64,000 nucleotides of DNA from positions 148,147,806 through 148,211,805 of the forward strand of contig OZ018326.1 in NCBI GenBank assembly GCA_963969495.1, read 5' to 3'. Origin of the DNA: Ceratothoa steindachneri. Taxonomy: Eukaryota; Arthropoda; Malacostraca; Isopoda; Cymothoidae. Below the pieces are notes generated by a model. The model was given only the letters and a program-made list of their open reading frames with translations, was not told where the DNA came from and did not search any database. A program made the position numbers and the translations under genes. Shown here piece after piece: positions 12,102-22,919 of this stretch; the stretch's first letter is position 1; every line of letters starts with the position of its first letter.

Positions 12102-13275
12102 GGATTCGGCCGAAAGATTCTACCAACAAGCCAAAATGTGGGACTAGAAGGCGAAGATATGGATGCCTACGCCCTGTCCGAACTGAAAATAGGAATGGAA
12201 GAAGAAACAATAGATTGCGAAAGATAAGTCAAATAATGGAGTAGAGAGTGGAAAATAAAAGACGGACAGACAAGAATACAGTGGGAAATAGAAGCCAAAG
12301 AAACAAGAATAACGAAGGGAAGCAAAACAAACGAAAGACTAATACAGTTGAAATGACAAGCAGAAGAAATAAGAATAAGCGGAAAAGAGAACTAGCGGAA
12401 GCGGAAGTAGAAGCCGAGGAAAGAAGAATCAAGAGGGAAAGAGAGTCAGGAAATAAAAATAAAGATAAAAGAGAGGTAAAAAAATGAAGAATACAGATGG
12501 AAATTGAACTAGCCCAAGCAGAAAGAGAAGAGTGAGAAGAAAAAGAAAGAATGCTCCTACATAAAAGGGCATCTAAGGAGGATCAGATAGAGGTAGAGGC
12601 GGTTTTATCCCGGCCTAGACCCAGGAAAGTACCATCCATTAAAACTCAGCCAAATGGGGTAACGATGGAGGAAAAAGTAAGTAGGGAAGCGGTAGCAGCA
12701 CGTGTACCTAAGAAAGTGAAAAGAGAAGCCGAAGAAAGAAGAATAAAGAGGGAAGGAGAGTCAGGAGAACAAAAATAAGGATAAAAAGAGAAGTAAAAGA
12801 ATGAAGAATACAGATGGAAATTGAACTAGCCCAAGCAGAAAGAGAAGAGTGAGAAGAAAAAGAAAGAATGCTCGTACATGAGAGGGCATCTAGGGAGGAT
12901 CAGATAGAGGTCGAGGCGGTTTTATCCCAGCCTGGACCCAGGAATGTACCATCCATGAAAACCCAGCCAAATGGGGTAAAGATGGATGAAGAAGTAAGTA
13001 GGGAAGCGGTAGCAGCACGTGTACCCAAGGAAGTATCTACGGTGAAAACCAAGCCAAAGGGTGTAACGATGAATGAAAAAGGAAGTAGGGAAGAGGTACA
13101 AATATGTGTACCTATAGAAGTACCTACGAGGAGAACCCAGCCAAATGGGGTGACGATGAAGGAGGAAGTATATAGGGAAGCTGTACAAGCATGTGTACCT
13201 AAGGAAGTACTTACGAAATGAACCCAACAAATGGGGTCTCGATGGAGGAAGATGGAAGTATAAATAGGGTACACC
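12102..13275 (+). pseudogene. gypsy-type gag relic with coding tandem repeats
   Basis: After the leader, an ATG near 12102 opens MDSAERFYQQAK. A frameshift follows and the frame continues as a helical, highly charged stretch (ELAQAEREE, RRIKRERES) typical of the N-terminal coiled-coil part of arthropod gypsy gag proteins. Stops and frameshifts break it repeatedly. A segment of about 315 bp (about 12410-12718) is tandemly duplicated (about 12725-13033). The 3' part consists of 87-bp units (29 codons each, TQPNGV core) starting at 12946, 13033, 13120 and a partial one at 13207. No CCHC knuckle was seen. Gag is the best guess from position and composition. Confidence 0.55.
12946..13270 (+). repeat. 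87-bp in-frame minisatellite (3.7 units)
   Basis: Units begin with gta(c/t)c at 12946, 13033, 13120 and 13207. Their length is exactly 87 bp, so the reading frame is kept across units. Each encodes a (K/R)TxPxGVxM core followed by a SREAV- or YREAV-like segment and a VPKE- or VPIE-like end. The earlier 315-bp duplicate contains one such unit, near 12631. Confidence 0.85.
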
Positions 13276-13499
13276 CAGGTAAACCTAGTCAGATAGTAGA
13301 CGCGGATAATGAGTATTCCCTACCCCTAGTATGTAGTCTTTCCCCCAGAACGGAACATTCAAGGAGTTACCAGTAAAACTCCAATTCGTATTGAGGGCCA
13401 GGTTCACTATCGATCCCGTAAGGAAAATTTTCCCGACCCCGTTAGATTGAACCCAGATACGATCTCCCAGTGTACGGTGTAAAACAAGGATTATGGGAC

Positions 13500-13731
13500 T
13501 CACGCTCCCATCATTTACGCAACACTGCAACAGGCCACTCTAGCTATGAGGGTCAGTTTAAAATTGTTCAAGTACCGTAAGAAAGGTAATTCGATTAGGT
13601 TGGAATACCATTACCATTGTGTTACATACATGGGTAAATTGAATAACCCGAACGGCCGCCGCAGGCAAGGAGAATTAATGGTCATTCAGCATCACTTTAA
13701 TATTAGCTATATCAAAGGGGACGCTAAATAG
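13500..13731 (+). pseudogene. Ty3/gypsy RNase H domain relic
   Basis: A frame reading through 13546-13731 resembles the second half of a gypsy RNase H domain. It has a LAM..SLKLFKY segment comparable to 'LALVxALKHF', a short NPNGRRRQ stretch like 'NKNRRLTRW', and a HHFNISYIKGDA segment like 'YDFxIxYxKGxDN'. A stop follows where the 'VVADALSR' motif should be. Protease, most of the RT and the integrase are absent between this and the gag relic or LTR B. The frame is short, so the call is moderate. Confidence 0.45.
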
Positions 13732-14248
13732 AGCGGCTTTATAACCTGAGTCGAAACCCGATCGAGGGTTATTTCAGCACCTAGTAATTGTGAAGCCATG
13801 TTTTCATTTTCTGTTTGTGTGTTAGTAGTGAGAGTTTGGATTTGAGGTCGTAAAAGTTAAAAAATGTATGAAAGTAGGTGGTTAGATAAAATTTTCGAGC
13901 CAGGCTTTTTTTTTAAAGGGTAATCGATGAATTATGTATTTTTTTTGTTTCTATCTCAAAATGTGAAGTGAAACATACCGCCCGGAGGCTCGCAGGCCTA
14001 TTTCTATTCACTGCCCTGTGTACGCGGGGGCGTGTGCGCCTAAGTTCAAAGAAACTTAAGGTAAGAGTATGGTTGACCACAGTTAGCCGTGATAAGCAGT
14101 AGTAAGTTCAAAGACACGCAACTTTGCTTTTGTCCCCTATGTTAAGTTATTAGATTTGTTGTTCACTGATGGTCCCCCATCCACATTAAGTTCTTCAAAG
14201 GAAGGTGTTTAAGGTATCGATACTCCCCTCCATTCAAAAGTGAGCCCC
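13732..14248. other. Internal 3' region before LTR B, no recognisable gene
   Basis: Integrase would be expected here but no integrase motif was seen. The last bases before LTR B (tcaaaagtgagcccc) could be a weak polypurine tract. Confidence 0.35.
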
Positions 14249-15691
14249 TGGTCGCTAACCACAACATCCTGGCAGTGTAGACGCCGTAGCCTAATTCTTA
14301 AACACCTGACTTTCGCCCCTCGTCACGATAAAAAGCTGACGGTTAAAACAGCAAGATTTCCCCTAGACCGGCTATTCAATGTCACCCCAGCTGCGAAATT
14401 GAAGGAGCGTCTACCTAAAGCCAGAAGGCCCCTCAGGAGCCCTGGTACGATGCTCTGACAAAAACCATTGAGTATTAGACTTCCTGCAGCATGTCCACGA
14501 CCCCCCCCTCCTTCCCCAACCCCAGTGGGGCGACGACGTATAAAAGCGAATATCTTGGAAAAACCAGGGTAGATTAGGGGATTTAGTAAAGCTACACTGT
14601 TCTTGGTAAGAGGCCGGGTTACCAAGAGAAGGGACTAAGAAGCAACTCATCCTGAAGGTATTCTTTGGTGATAACATTGAAATTTAAATTAATTTAATCA
14701 AGTTCAACTTACTTTCGTCCGAGAAACCCCCTTTATACTGGTGCAGCCCAGAGCACCGAGATAGTCGTCACCCTTATGGAATACCGGAACAAAGAAGAAG
14801 CTCATCCTCGAGCTCGTTCCTGGTAGTCACACCTAAATTTAAGGTAACTGGAATTTAGAATTAAGTTCGACCAACTCTTTTCCGAGAAAGCCCCCTATCT
14901 TGGTGTATCTCAAAGCACCGAGATAGTCCTCGCCCTTGAGGAAGAACCACGAGTAAACTCCCTCTAGCGTAACCCTGAGTCAAAAGATTCCCGAATTAGC
15001 AAATCGCTAGCCAGTGCGTATTATTATTCCCGAGAATAAATCGAAGAGAAGAAAGAAACATTCTTTCAATGTCGCGTTGTGATAGCATTTCTGGCGAAGG
15101 CGTGTGGCTCACCCATCTGCCACACGGGCCAAAGGCCCCCGTGGCTTTAAAGCTAATTCGCTCGTATAAACACATCTGAACAAGCGTCATCCAAGCAATA
15201 ACATTCTTGATGTAACGTAACTATTGAGGTCAAGGTCTGACTCAAACCAGATTCTAGTTTGAAGCTACAAAGGTATTTAAACCCCGGTATCTATTTCAGT
15301 AATGTCGTTTGCATTTTTTTATATTAAAGTTAGCTGTGGGTCAACCCTCACTATAATTTCCAGTATGTCATTTTAGAAAGTCTACTTAAATTCATTGAGT
15401 TCATTTCTGTGTATTTAAGGTGTCAAATTTCATTGGTGGATTTTTTTTTGTTTTAATTAAAGTTTTAGTTTTTTTAAATAAATTTTTATTCAATCCACGT
15501 CACGCTACCAAGGCACTAGAAAAACCTCAAAAATTAAAGTGTTTATAATCAGATAATAATAATAATTAATCATAATCAAAATTGCATACCCCTCTTAGAG
15601 ATAAGACGTAATCCAGGCGGAGTTTTGAAGTGCGTAAACAACCCATATGTAAGAACGCCAGCCATCACTCGGTCCTTCCTATACCACTACA
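14249..15691 (+). repeat. LTR B (complete, about 1443 bp)
   Basis: It starts TGGTCGCTAACC and ends ..ACTACA, with TATA at 14539. After the TATA come about two tandem units of about 155 bp with the 'gaagctcatcctcgagct' core (near 14636 and 14790). The 'cgctagccagtgcg' and 'ggctttaaagct' blocks follow, then 'tatttaaaccccggtatc'. It serves both as the 3' LTR of the gag-bearing unit and as the 5' LTR of the deleted unit. Confidence 0.75.
14539..14546 (+). promoter_or_regulatory. TATA box of LTR B
   Basis: TATAAAAG preceded by CCCAGTGGGGCGACGACG, a context shared with copies C and D. Confidence 0.6.
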
Positions 15692-15903
15692 TAAATATTT
15701 GGTGTCAGGTTTTATTAGTATTGGAAGAACTCAGTATAAGTTGTGGCTTTTATTCCCTCCAGGAATAGTAAATGTGTCCCAAACGTTCAAGGAAAGATTA
15801 AATATAACAAGTTCGGTGTTTGAATTAATATGTTTTTTGAGTAATATTCCAATCTGCAAATTATTGGGATTAAGGGAAGTTAGGCAGCGCGCTACCTGGT
15901 TAG
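15692..15903 (+). other. PBS plus leader remnant between LTR B and LTR C
   Basis: TGGTGTCAGG at 15700 is followed by a leader matching 11841-12050, including shared 'caggaatagtaaatgtgtcc' and 'gggattaagggaagttagg' blocks. It stops at 'ctacctggttag', where LTR C begins with tggttgctaacc. The junction has short homology (ggtta), as expected from a deletion or template switch. Confidence 0.7.
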
Positions 15904-17517
15904 TGGTTGCTAACCACAATATTATGGCAGTGTAGACGCTGTAGCTCAAATTCTTAACTACCTCGCTCTCGCCCCTCATCACGACGAAAAGCTGACGATT
16001 AAAACAGCAAGATTTTCCAGAAGACCAGCTATTCAATTCCACCAAAGTTTTGAAATTGGAGGAGTGTCTTCCTAAAGCCAGAAGGTCCCTCAGGACCAGA
16101 GGTACGAGGCTCTCAGAAAAACCGTTGGAGGATTAGACTTTCTGCAGCATGTCCACGCCTTTCGTCGTTCCTGCGACTAACCCAGTGGTGCGACGACGTA
16201 TAAAAGCAAATATTCTTTGGAAAACACGGAGTAGATTAGATGAGTCACCAAGGCTACAAAGTTCCCGGCAAGAGGCCGGTTAGCAAGAGAAGAGACTAAG
16301 ATGAAGCTTATCCTAAATCTAATCAGTGGTGATAACACCGAAATTTAAGTTAACTTGATCAAGTTCAAATTACTCGGGTCAGAGAAACTCCCCCTATCCT
16401 GGTGTAGCCCAAAGCACCGAGATAGTCTTCGCCCTTGAGAAATACCAGAACTAAGAAGAAGCTCATCCTCGAGCTCGTTCCTGGTAGTCACACCGAACTT
16501 TAAGTTAACTGGATTTAGTAATAAAGTTCATCTTACTCTCGTCTGAGTAACCCCCTTATCCTTTTGTATTCCAAAGCACCGAGATATTCCTCGCCCTTCG
16601 AGAATACTAGAACTAAGCAGAAGCTCATTCTCGGGCTCGTTCCTGGGAGTCACACCGAACTTTAAGTTAACTTGATTTAAGAATCAACTTCAACTTACTC
16701 TCTTTAGAGAAAGCCCCCTATCCTGGTTTATCTCAAAGCACCGAGGTAGTCTTTGCCCTTGAGAAAGAACCTCAAGTTAACTCCCTCCAGCGCTTCTCTG
16801 ATTCAAAAGATTCCCGCAGCAAATCGCTAGCTAGTGAGAATTATTATTCCCCAGAGTAACTCGAAGAGAAGAAAGAAATATTCTTTCACTGTCCCGTGGT
16901 GATAGCCCTACCTGCCGAAGGCGTGTGGCTCACCCATCTCTAACACGCGCCAAAAGCCTCCGTGGCTTTAAAGCTATTTCGCCCGTACAAACACATCTGG
17001 ACAAGCGGCACGCGTCATCCAAGCAACAACATTCTTGATGTGACGTACCTATTGAAGTAAAGTTCAGACTTAAACCCGATTCTAGTTTGAAGCTACAAAT
17101 GTATTTAAACCCCGGTATCTGTTTCAGTAAAGTCCGTTTGCATTTTTTATATTAAAGTGAGCTGTGTGTAAACAATCACTATAATTTTCAGTATGTCATT
17201 TTAGAAAGCCTCACTTAAATTCATTGATTTCATTTCTCTGTATTCACGGTTTTATATTTCATTGGTTCATGTATTTTTGTTTTAACTACCGTTTTAGTTT
17301 TTCTAAAAAAAACATTATTTAAACCTCGAAACGCTAAGCAATGCACTAAAAACCCTCCAAATTAAAGAAGTACTAATTAGATAATAATAATAATTAATCA
17401 TATTCAAATATATATATCAAGATTAGACATAAACGTAATCCCGGAGTCTTGGTGAAGTACGTGAACAACTCATACGTACAAACTCCTCCATCACTCCGTC
17501 CTTCCTATACCACAACA
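15904..17517 (+). repeat. LTR C (complete, about 1614 bp)
   Basis: Same structure as LTR B with TATA at 16199. The VNTR core recurs near 16306, 16453 and 16615 (spacing 147-162 bp), giving one more unit than LTR B and accounting for the roughly 170-bp length difference. The end is ..ccacaaca. No PBS follows, so this is the outer 3' LTR. Confidence 0.75.
16199..16206 (+). promoter_or_regulatory. TATA box of LTR C
   Basis: TATAAAAG preceded by CCCAGTGGTGCGACGACG, matching LTR B. Confidence 0.6.
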
Positions 17518-17639
17518 GTCTTAAAAAATGTACGATAGTTATTCCACGCTAATAATGTAAAATACCTCATTATTGTCTCATTTAAATAGTTATATGTTAG
17601 CCTTTACCCCCAAATTATGAATTTCCACTGATTCCATGA

Positions 17640-18720
17640 CCATTTGATATTTCTAGGGCCAAATATGGCAAGAAAATAAAATGTCAAAACAAATTTTATA
17701 ACTTTTTAATATAGTCCCAGAAATCGTTACTGCACCTATTAGATCTTAAAACAGGGCATTTCTTTCCTTTTGTAAAAATATTTTTTGCCTTTGCACTGAA
17801 ATAGTCCAAAACAGCTGACTTGACATCATCATCACTCAAAAATAATCACAGGGAGCCAGGTCTGCACTGTAGGAAGGGTGGGTCAATTCTGTGAACCGCA
17901 ATCGAGAATTGCCCTCTTTGCAATTTCCGGTGTGTGCACTGTAGTATTGTCAGGGAGGAGTCTGACTCCCCTACTGAGCTTCCCGCCACGTTGTTCTTTG
18001 ATGGCGTCAATTAATTTATGTAATAAAAAAGCATACTACTCAGCATTTAACATAATATTCACTTCGTTGAAGTCAATCATCAAAATTCCCTTACAGTCGC
18101 GAAAAGAAAATAGTTGTCATAAGTTTTAGGTTGAAGGGGCCACCCTGGCTTTTCTCGGCGGGCTTCTCCTCAACGATGAGACTTCATTGATTCCTTTTTT
18201 GATAGATGATCATAGTATAGCACCAGAGGTTCATCTCCAGTTACAAGAGAGTGAATAACTGATCTTTCATTACCTTGGCAAGTATCTAAAAACTCTCTGT
18301 AACATTTCATCTCGCGTTTCTTCTGGACTGATGAAAGGAGTTTGGGCACCGATCTTGCGCTCACCTTGTTCATATGAAGATGTTCATGTAAAATCTTTAG
18401 GGCTGATTTGTATACATTTACCTTTGCTGATAGTTACTCTTCCTTTAATAGTCGGTCATCTTTACCTCTTCTCCCACACGCGCAACTTTTTGAGGGGTTA
18501 TGGCAGTCGCTAGAAGTCAACAACGTTAATCAAATTCTACTGTTTTCCGCCCATACGAAATAAGGATGCCGAATTTTAACGGTGCTCTAAGAAGTTAAGA
18601 AGCGGAAGGTACCTGCGTACACATTATCCAAACGGCGCTTAATTTCTTTCGGATTAACACCTTATTTCTTAAGAAGTTTTACCATTGCTTTATGTTCAAT
18701 ATTCAAGATCTTTGAATAAA
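17640..18720 (-). pseudogene. mariner-family transposase relic
   Basis: Read from right to left on the minus strand. About 18720-18560 resembles the mariner N-terminal helix-turn-helix region (KLLKK, NPKEIKRRLDNVY). 18373-18170 encodes the KVSARSVPKLL block and the first catalytic region VTGDEP, normally VTGDET with the first Asp. About 18130-17870 continues with a KLSRGV..LLPDN block (second Asp), and HPSYSADLAPCDYF matches 'HPPYSPDLAPSDY' with the third Asp (DD34D). Several stops and frameshifts separate these blocks. A mariner-like terminal repeat lies just outside at 18857-18885. The opposite TIR was not found. Confidence 0.83.
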
Positions 18721-18856
18721 GGCTTACTGCAAACTTAATAATACTCACTAAAAATTTCGAAACGTATTTTAATCAACAAGAACTTACGCATTATTGGTTC
18801 AGACATAAAATATCCTGAATTGACAAATTTAAACACATTCAAAAAATTCTTTAAGG

Positions 18857-18885
18857 TTGGGCCGAGAACTTTTCGACCTTCCTGG
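18857..18885 (-). repeat. Probable mariner terminal inverted repeat (5' end)
   Basis: 'aaggttgggccgagaacttt' and the following bases lie about 130 bp upstream of the transposase relic. They resemble the ends of mariner elements, which often start TTAGGTTGG. No matching complement was found near 17.5-17.65 kb. Confidence 0.45.
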
Positions 18886-18909
18886 TATATATAATTATAT
18901 ATGATTATT

Positions 18910-19065
18910 GGTTTGGCTCCAAAGTGGTCCCAGCACAGCCCTCCCTCCTAGATCACTGACCTTTTATTTGAGCAATGGTTATGGTTTCTTAAACGCAGTT
19001 TGAATTTTCATGTATTGCTTCGTATTGGCATATCAGAAGAGTTGCCAATTAACTCTTAACTTTTT
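18910..19065 (+). repeat. Dispersed repeat family R2, copy 1
   Basis: A block with 'ctagatcactgacc', 'gagcaatggttatggtttct', 'gcagtttgaattttcatgta' and 'cgtattggcat' recurs in diverged form at 48870-49070 and 56280-56365. It is non-coding and unclassified. Confidence 0.6.
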
Positions 19066-19729
19066 CCCTATGCACTTGTTTTTTACTCATTTTTTGCTAA
19101 AACTCTCTGTGTCTCACACGTTATAAGATTATCCTTAATCTACACTGTCTCACATCCAGACTTAACAATTATTTTGAAACCGAAAATGTCTGTTGATCGG
19201 ATTATAAATTCAGCCCAGATAATTCATATACGTACGATTGAATTCTTAGATCATCTTCGTCGGCTTATTCATGGATTTATAAGATTTAATCTTTGGTGAA
19301 AAACTAAAAAGCAAGCTTATTGATCAGTTTTTCTTTCGAAGAAGCCCTCCAATCGTCACAGAACATGCGGAAGATAGGTTTTACTGCATATTACATTCAA
19401 CATCGTGAATGATGTTGAAAAAGTAGCGAAAATTGCTATATTTGCCATAGAAACCCTGTTAATTCTCTTTCTCTGATGGTATTTACACCAGCTCACTGAT
19501 ATAATGAAAACAAAGATTAAAGAGACAAGGAATGAAAGAAGTCGCCTTTTCACAAGATCTAAAGAATGTGATGCGTAACTTTGCATACAAATTAAAACAT
19601 TGGTAGTATCAGGGGTTTTATTTGATCTTTATTTCATTCATATTAATCAGAGATTAGAAATGCTACAAAAATTCTATACATAAAGAGTTCATAATAAATG
19701 ACAAGTATTCAATGTATAGTAATCTTTAT
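19066..19729. other. Stretch without recognisable gene next to the PolB relic
   Basis: A minus-strand frame of 76 codons (19586-19356) contains a hydrophobic, possibly membrane-spanning segment but has no recognised homology. It lies downstream of the polymerase relic in the same orientation, so it could be a Polinton scrap. I cannot support that. Confidence 0.35.
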
Positions 19730-20316
19730 TTAAATGTTATGTATTTTCCCGTTTAAACCGAAAGGTATAGATCCATAACTCACTGGTAGTTTAACTCGTT
19801 TATCAAATGTCTTTCTGAAAACCATTTCTCCTCTCAGCTCTTTCACTTATATACCAGTAGAGCAGAATGAATTTCCATACACATCGGAATCATACACATC
19901 TTTGAACTCATCGGTGAGATTATCAGGAAATCCTCCAAGTCGAGTTTATGGGTCATGTTCCTTGTACTGTAGATAGTACTATCTGTGTCACAGTACGACA
20001 ACCGTTCCCGCAACGAGTATAAGAGGCCATGGAGATTAGTTTGAGCATGGTCGGTTGTAAATGGTGCATTTTAAAGAATTCATTAAGTCTGAGTTTTCTT
20101 CTACATGTTCTTTATTCCCCACTTCCGTTATTGAAGCATTGGCAACTGCATCCAAGGAGTTCGCAATGTAATCGTCCTTTTTGATTAGTTCTATCTTATG
20201 ATGTTCCGAACCACAGATGACTTTAATCAAACAGAGAATTCTCTCAGCGAACTCTCCCCAGAAATTGTAAACTAAGAAATTATAATCAGGATTAAAGTTT
20301 TTGTTGTAATATTATT

Positions 20317-20350
20317 AATACTACTACTAGCAGTAGTAGTAGTAGTAGTA
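20317..20350. repeat. TAC/GTA triplet microsatellite inside the PolB relic
   Basis: ctactactag followed by cagtagtagtagtagtagta. In copy 2 the matching site (about 59265-59285) reads tgttataaatactataaaga, with no expansion. Confidence 0.8.
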
Positions 20351-21090
20351 TGTATAACATTTATAATATAACAACTCCTCAAACTCCTGCGGTCTCATTC
20401 CGTTTGCAGTCTGCATGATTATATGATTTCATCTACGACACATACAAATTTTCATACAAGTATAAAGATTCTTTTGCGTGTTAAAATACGATTAATTGTA
20501 GAATGATCGAATTCACTTATTTATTGAGTAAAGTCACTCTTATTCTCTCTCCAACTCCATGCCCAAGACACTGACTGCACACCTATTTGCAATCTTTTAG
20601 ATGGTCCGTCACGTTGTCATGAAACGTACATATAGCATGAAAAACACATACATGATTAAAAGTAAGTATCTTATTTTTAATATACTCTTACTTATCACTA
20701 ATGTTTCCAATTAGTTGGTAGGATTTACTTTCAAGACCAACGAATAGGCGTGGGGCTGATTTTTTAGGATATTTGGTCGATGGAGTAATTGGAATTTGCG
20801 TTCATCACCTGTAGCTGTAAATACGTGAATACAGCATCTTTGCTCGCGGTCTATCAAAGAGAACTGATCTGTAGTGATAGAATGTCCATACACAAGATTA
20901 CACTTTCCTGCTAACTCCTGAGATTATTTTATTATTATTCGGAGCCAGAAGGTTTTGAAAGAATATTCTCCTTTATTTTTCGAGAGAACTGAGAAAACAA
21001 AGGCGCAGCCTGTAAAATCTTTATGCCCTTTGTATATTTTATGACTAACAAATTGAACATTAGATGGTTTTATTGCATGGCCTGCAGTAA

Positions 21091-21242
<152 letters not shown>

Positions 21243-21901
21243 AGAGATTCAAGCTTCCAAAATAAATTATATCCGCAGACTGCAATGCTCTCTCGAATCT
21301 TCCCATGATATAATCGAATAGTCTCGATTCACGCAGGTGAACTAATGTAATGTTTAAATAGATCCTATCATTGGTTGCATCCGCAATTTGAAAACTTATA
21401 TTTACACGATATTCGCCCTCCTGATGCCATTGCAGATTCAATATATGCCGTGAAAGCTCACGCACTATTCAGCCATGACCAGCCTCTTTAGATTTCTCTA
21501 CGATTACACGGTATGAAATGTTGAGAAAGCTTCCATGCGCGTTTTCTTTTAAGGATATAATTTATACACGAGAATGATTTTCTCTTTGCTGTAAAGGATG
21601 TTCTTGTGTATAAGGGTACGAATTTATATGGTTCATTTATTTTTTCATCTAAAACAAGAATATTGTTGTTATAGGACCTGTCTTTTATGTTTGAACGTTC
21701 ACCATCTATTGCGATATTTTCATCTTCACCGTTGGAGCCGAGTGTAATGACATCGTAGATAAAGTTCAGAACGTCCAGTTTTCTTTGTCGATAAAAATAT
21801 TTATCATATCCATCATCATTATCATTATCATCGTCGTCTTCATAAGGCAAAGTAGTTGTAGCAGAAATAGCTGTGTAAAATTTAACCGACCACACGTTCA
21901 A

Positions 21902-22306
21902 TGATGAGGTGTTGTGTAAAGAGGAAGAGGTGTCTTATTTTGGTAGATCTGTTTTCGTTTTGCAAGACGAGGAAACAACATTATGTGTCTCGATGAACTA
22001 TATATGATATAAAAGATCTTGCATATAGTTACCTAAAAGAAGTTACCTCATTCATTTTAAAAAAGGAAAGCATGAATGCAGGAAGTATGAAAGAATTTAA
22101 ATTTTTAGAGAAAAGATTTCGTATATAGTTATTGGAAAGAGGTTGCATCATGCAATATACAAAAGGAATGCATGAGTGAATGAATATGAACAAAATTAAA
22201 TTCGTGTCAAGATGGACTTCATCCATCATTGGGCTGAGGTCTAGCCGAAAACTCACTTCCTCTTTCGTATACTGCGTATTATAGATAAAATATTAACTCA
22301 ATCCGT
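21902..22306. other. Divergent spacer between PolB and ATPase relics, copy 1
   Basis: It shares sequence with 57616-57930 of copy 2, including a stretch reading tgaaagaatttaaattt on the + strand and its complement in copy 2, so it belongs to the element. It probably held the divergent promoters. A short minus frame (22256-22029) is hydrophobic and AT-driven and is not called as a gene. Confidence 0.5.
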
Positions 22307-22850
22307 TAATAGAATCATCTGGTGTTACACTTTTTGGCCCCAAAAGTACGAAGAATCTAAAAACTAAGTAAATTTGCACGAAGGCATGTATGTTGTGAAA
22401 TCTTTAGATGTAAGAAGTCATACACTCCTTATTTTAGATGTCTTAATGAGGAAGATAGATGCTAATATATCAGAGATATTCACAGTGACCCCCCACCATA
22501 GGAATATTTCCATGTTTCTAGTTTACAAAATTCTATTTTCTAAAAATTCTTATATGTTAGATATTACCTTATATTGTCACAATTTAGTCTTTTTTAAACA
22601 GAGGAAAGACATCTTCCAAATAAATATATTTGAAGGAAAAATATTGCCTGCAAAATGGAAAAGCTTCTTGAAGATATATAAAGAAGAAGTCTCCAAACCT
22701 TATGCTTATTTGCTCTGTGACTTCATTACGAGAAACACTGTACGATTTACAATATGGAATAGAATTTTAGGAAGAATTTTAGTCTTGATTTCAGTGGGAT
22801 ATTTTCGAATAATCATTTTTGGGAAAGTTAGGCTTCATGTATATTGACGA
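22307..22850 (+). pseudogene. Polinton FtsK/HerA-type packaging ATPase relic, copy 1
   Basis: This is the A32-like genome-packaging ATPase of Polintons and adintoviruses, which would pump DNA into capsids. From about 22307 the frame shows a WCYTFWPQKYE segment typical of the region after Walker A, an in-frame stop at 22365, HEGM, then the Walker B strand LLILDVLM (about 22421-22446). HHRNIS and a poorly kept 'ITQNLF'-like segment follow. Near the C-terminus is KEEVSKPYAYLLCDF, matching the conserved 'SKPYGYLLLD' end. The frame is open for 157 codons (22374-22847) from a non-ATG codon. The Walker A loop is not present upstream. Loss of the P-loop and the stop mark a pseudogene. Confidence 0.75.
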
Positions 22851-22919
22851 GAAATTTCGTTACGTCAATAGCCTCGTTCGCATGTTACGTTCCTCAAGTA
22901 AGCCAACAAGATGTCTTCT

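Larger units (their letters stand above)
11141..17517 (+). mobile_element. Tandem Ty3/gypsy-type array: LTR A - internal - LTR B - leader - LTR C
   Basis: Three copies of one LTR family occur in the same orientation. LTR A (11141-11832) is 5'-truncated. It is followed by a PBS, a leader, a gag relic and an RNase H relic, then LTR B (14249-15691). After LTR B come a second PBS and a copy of the same leader (15692-15903), joined directly to LTR C (15904-17517). This is the LTR-int-LTR-int-LTR layout expected from recombination between related elements, with the second internal region reduced to about 210 bp. Protease, most of the reverse transcriptase and the integrase are not recognisable in the array. 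The gypsy assignment rests on the gag style, the RNase H tail and the PBS position. Confidence 0.7.

Noticed and set aside
12900..13274. Minus-strand frames of 102-124 codons.
   Set aside because: They are antisense shadows of the 87-bp minisatellite, whose period is a multiple of three and therefore keeps several frames open.
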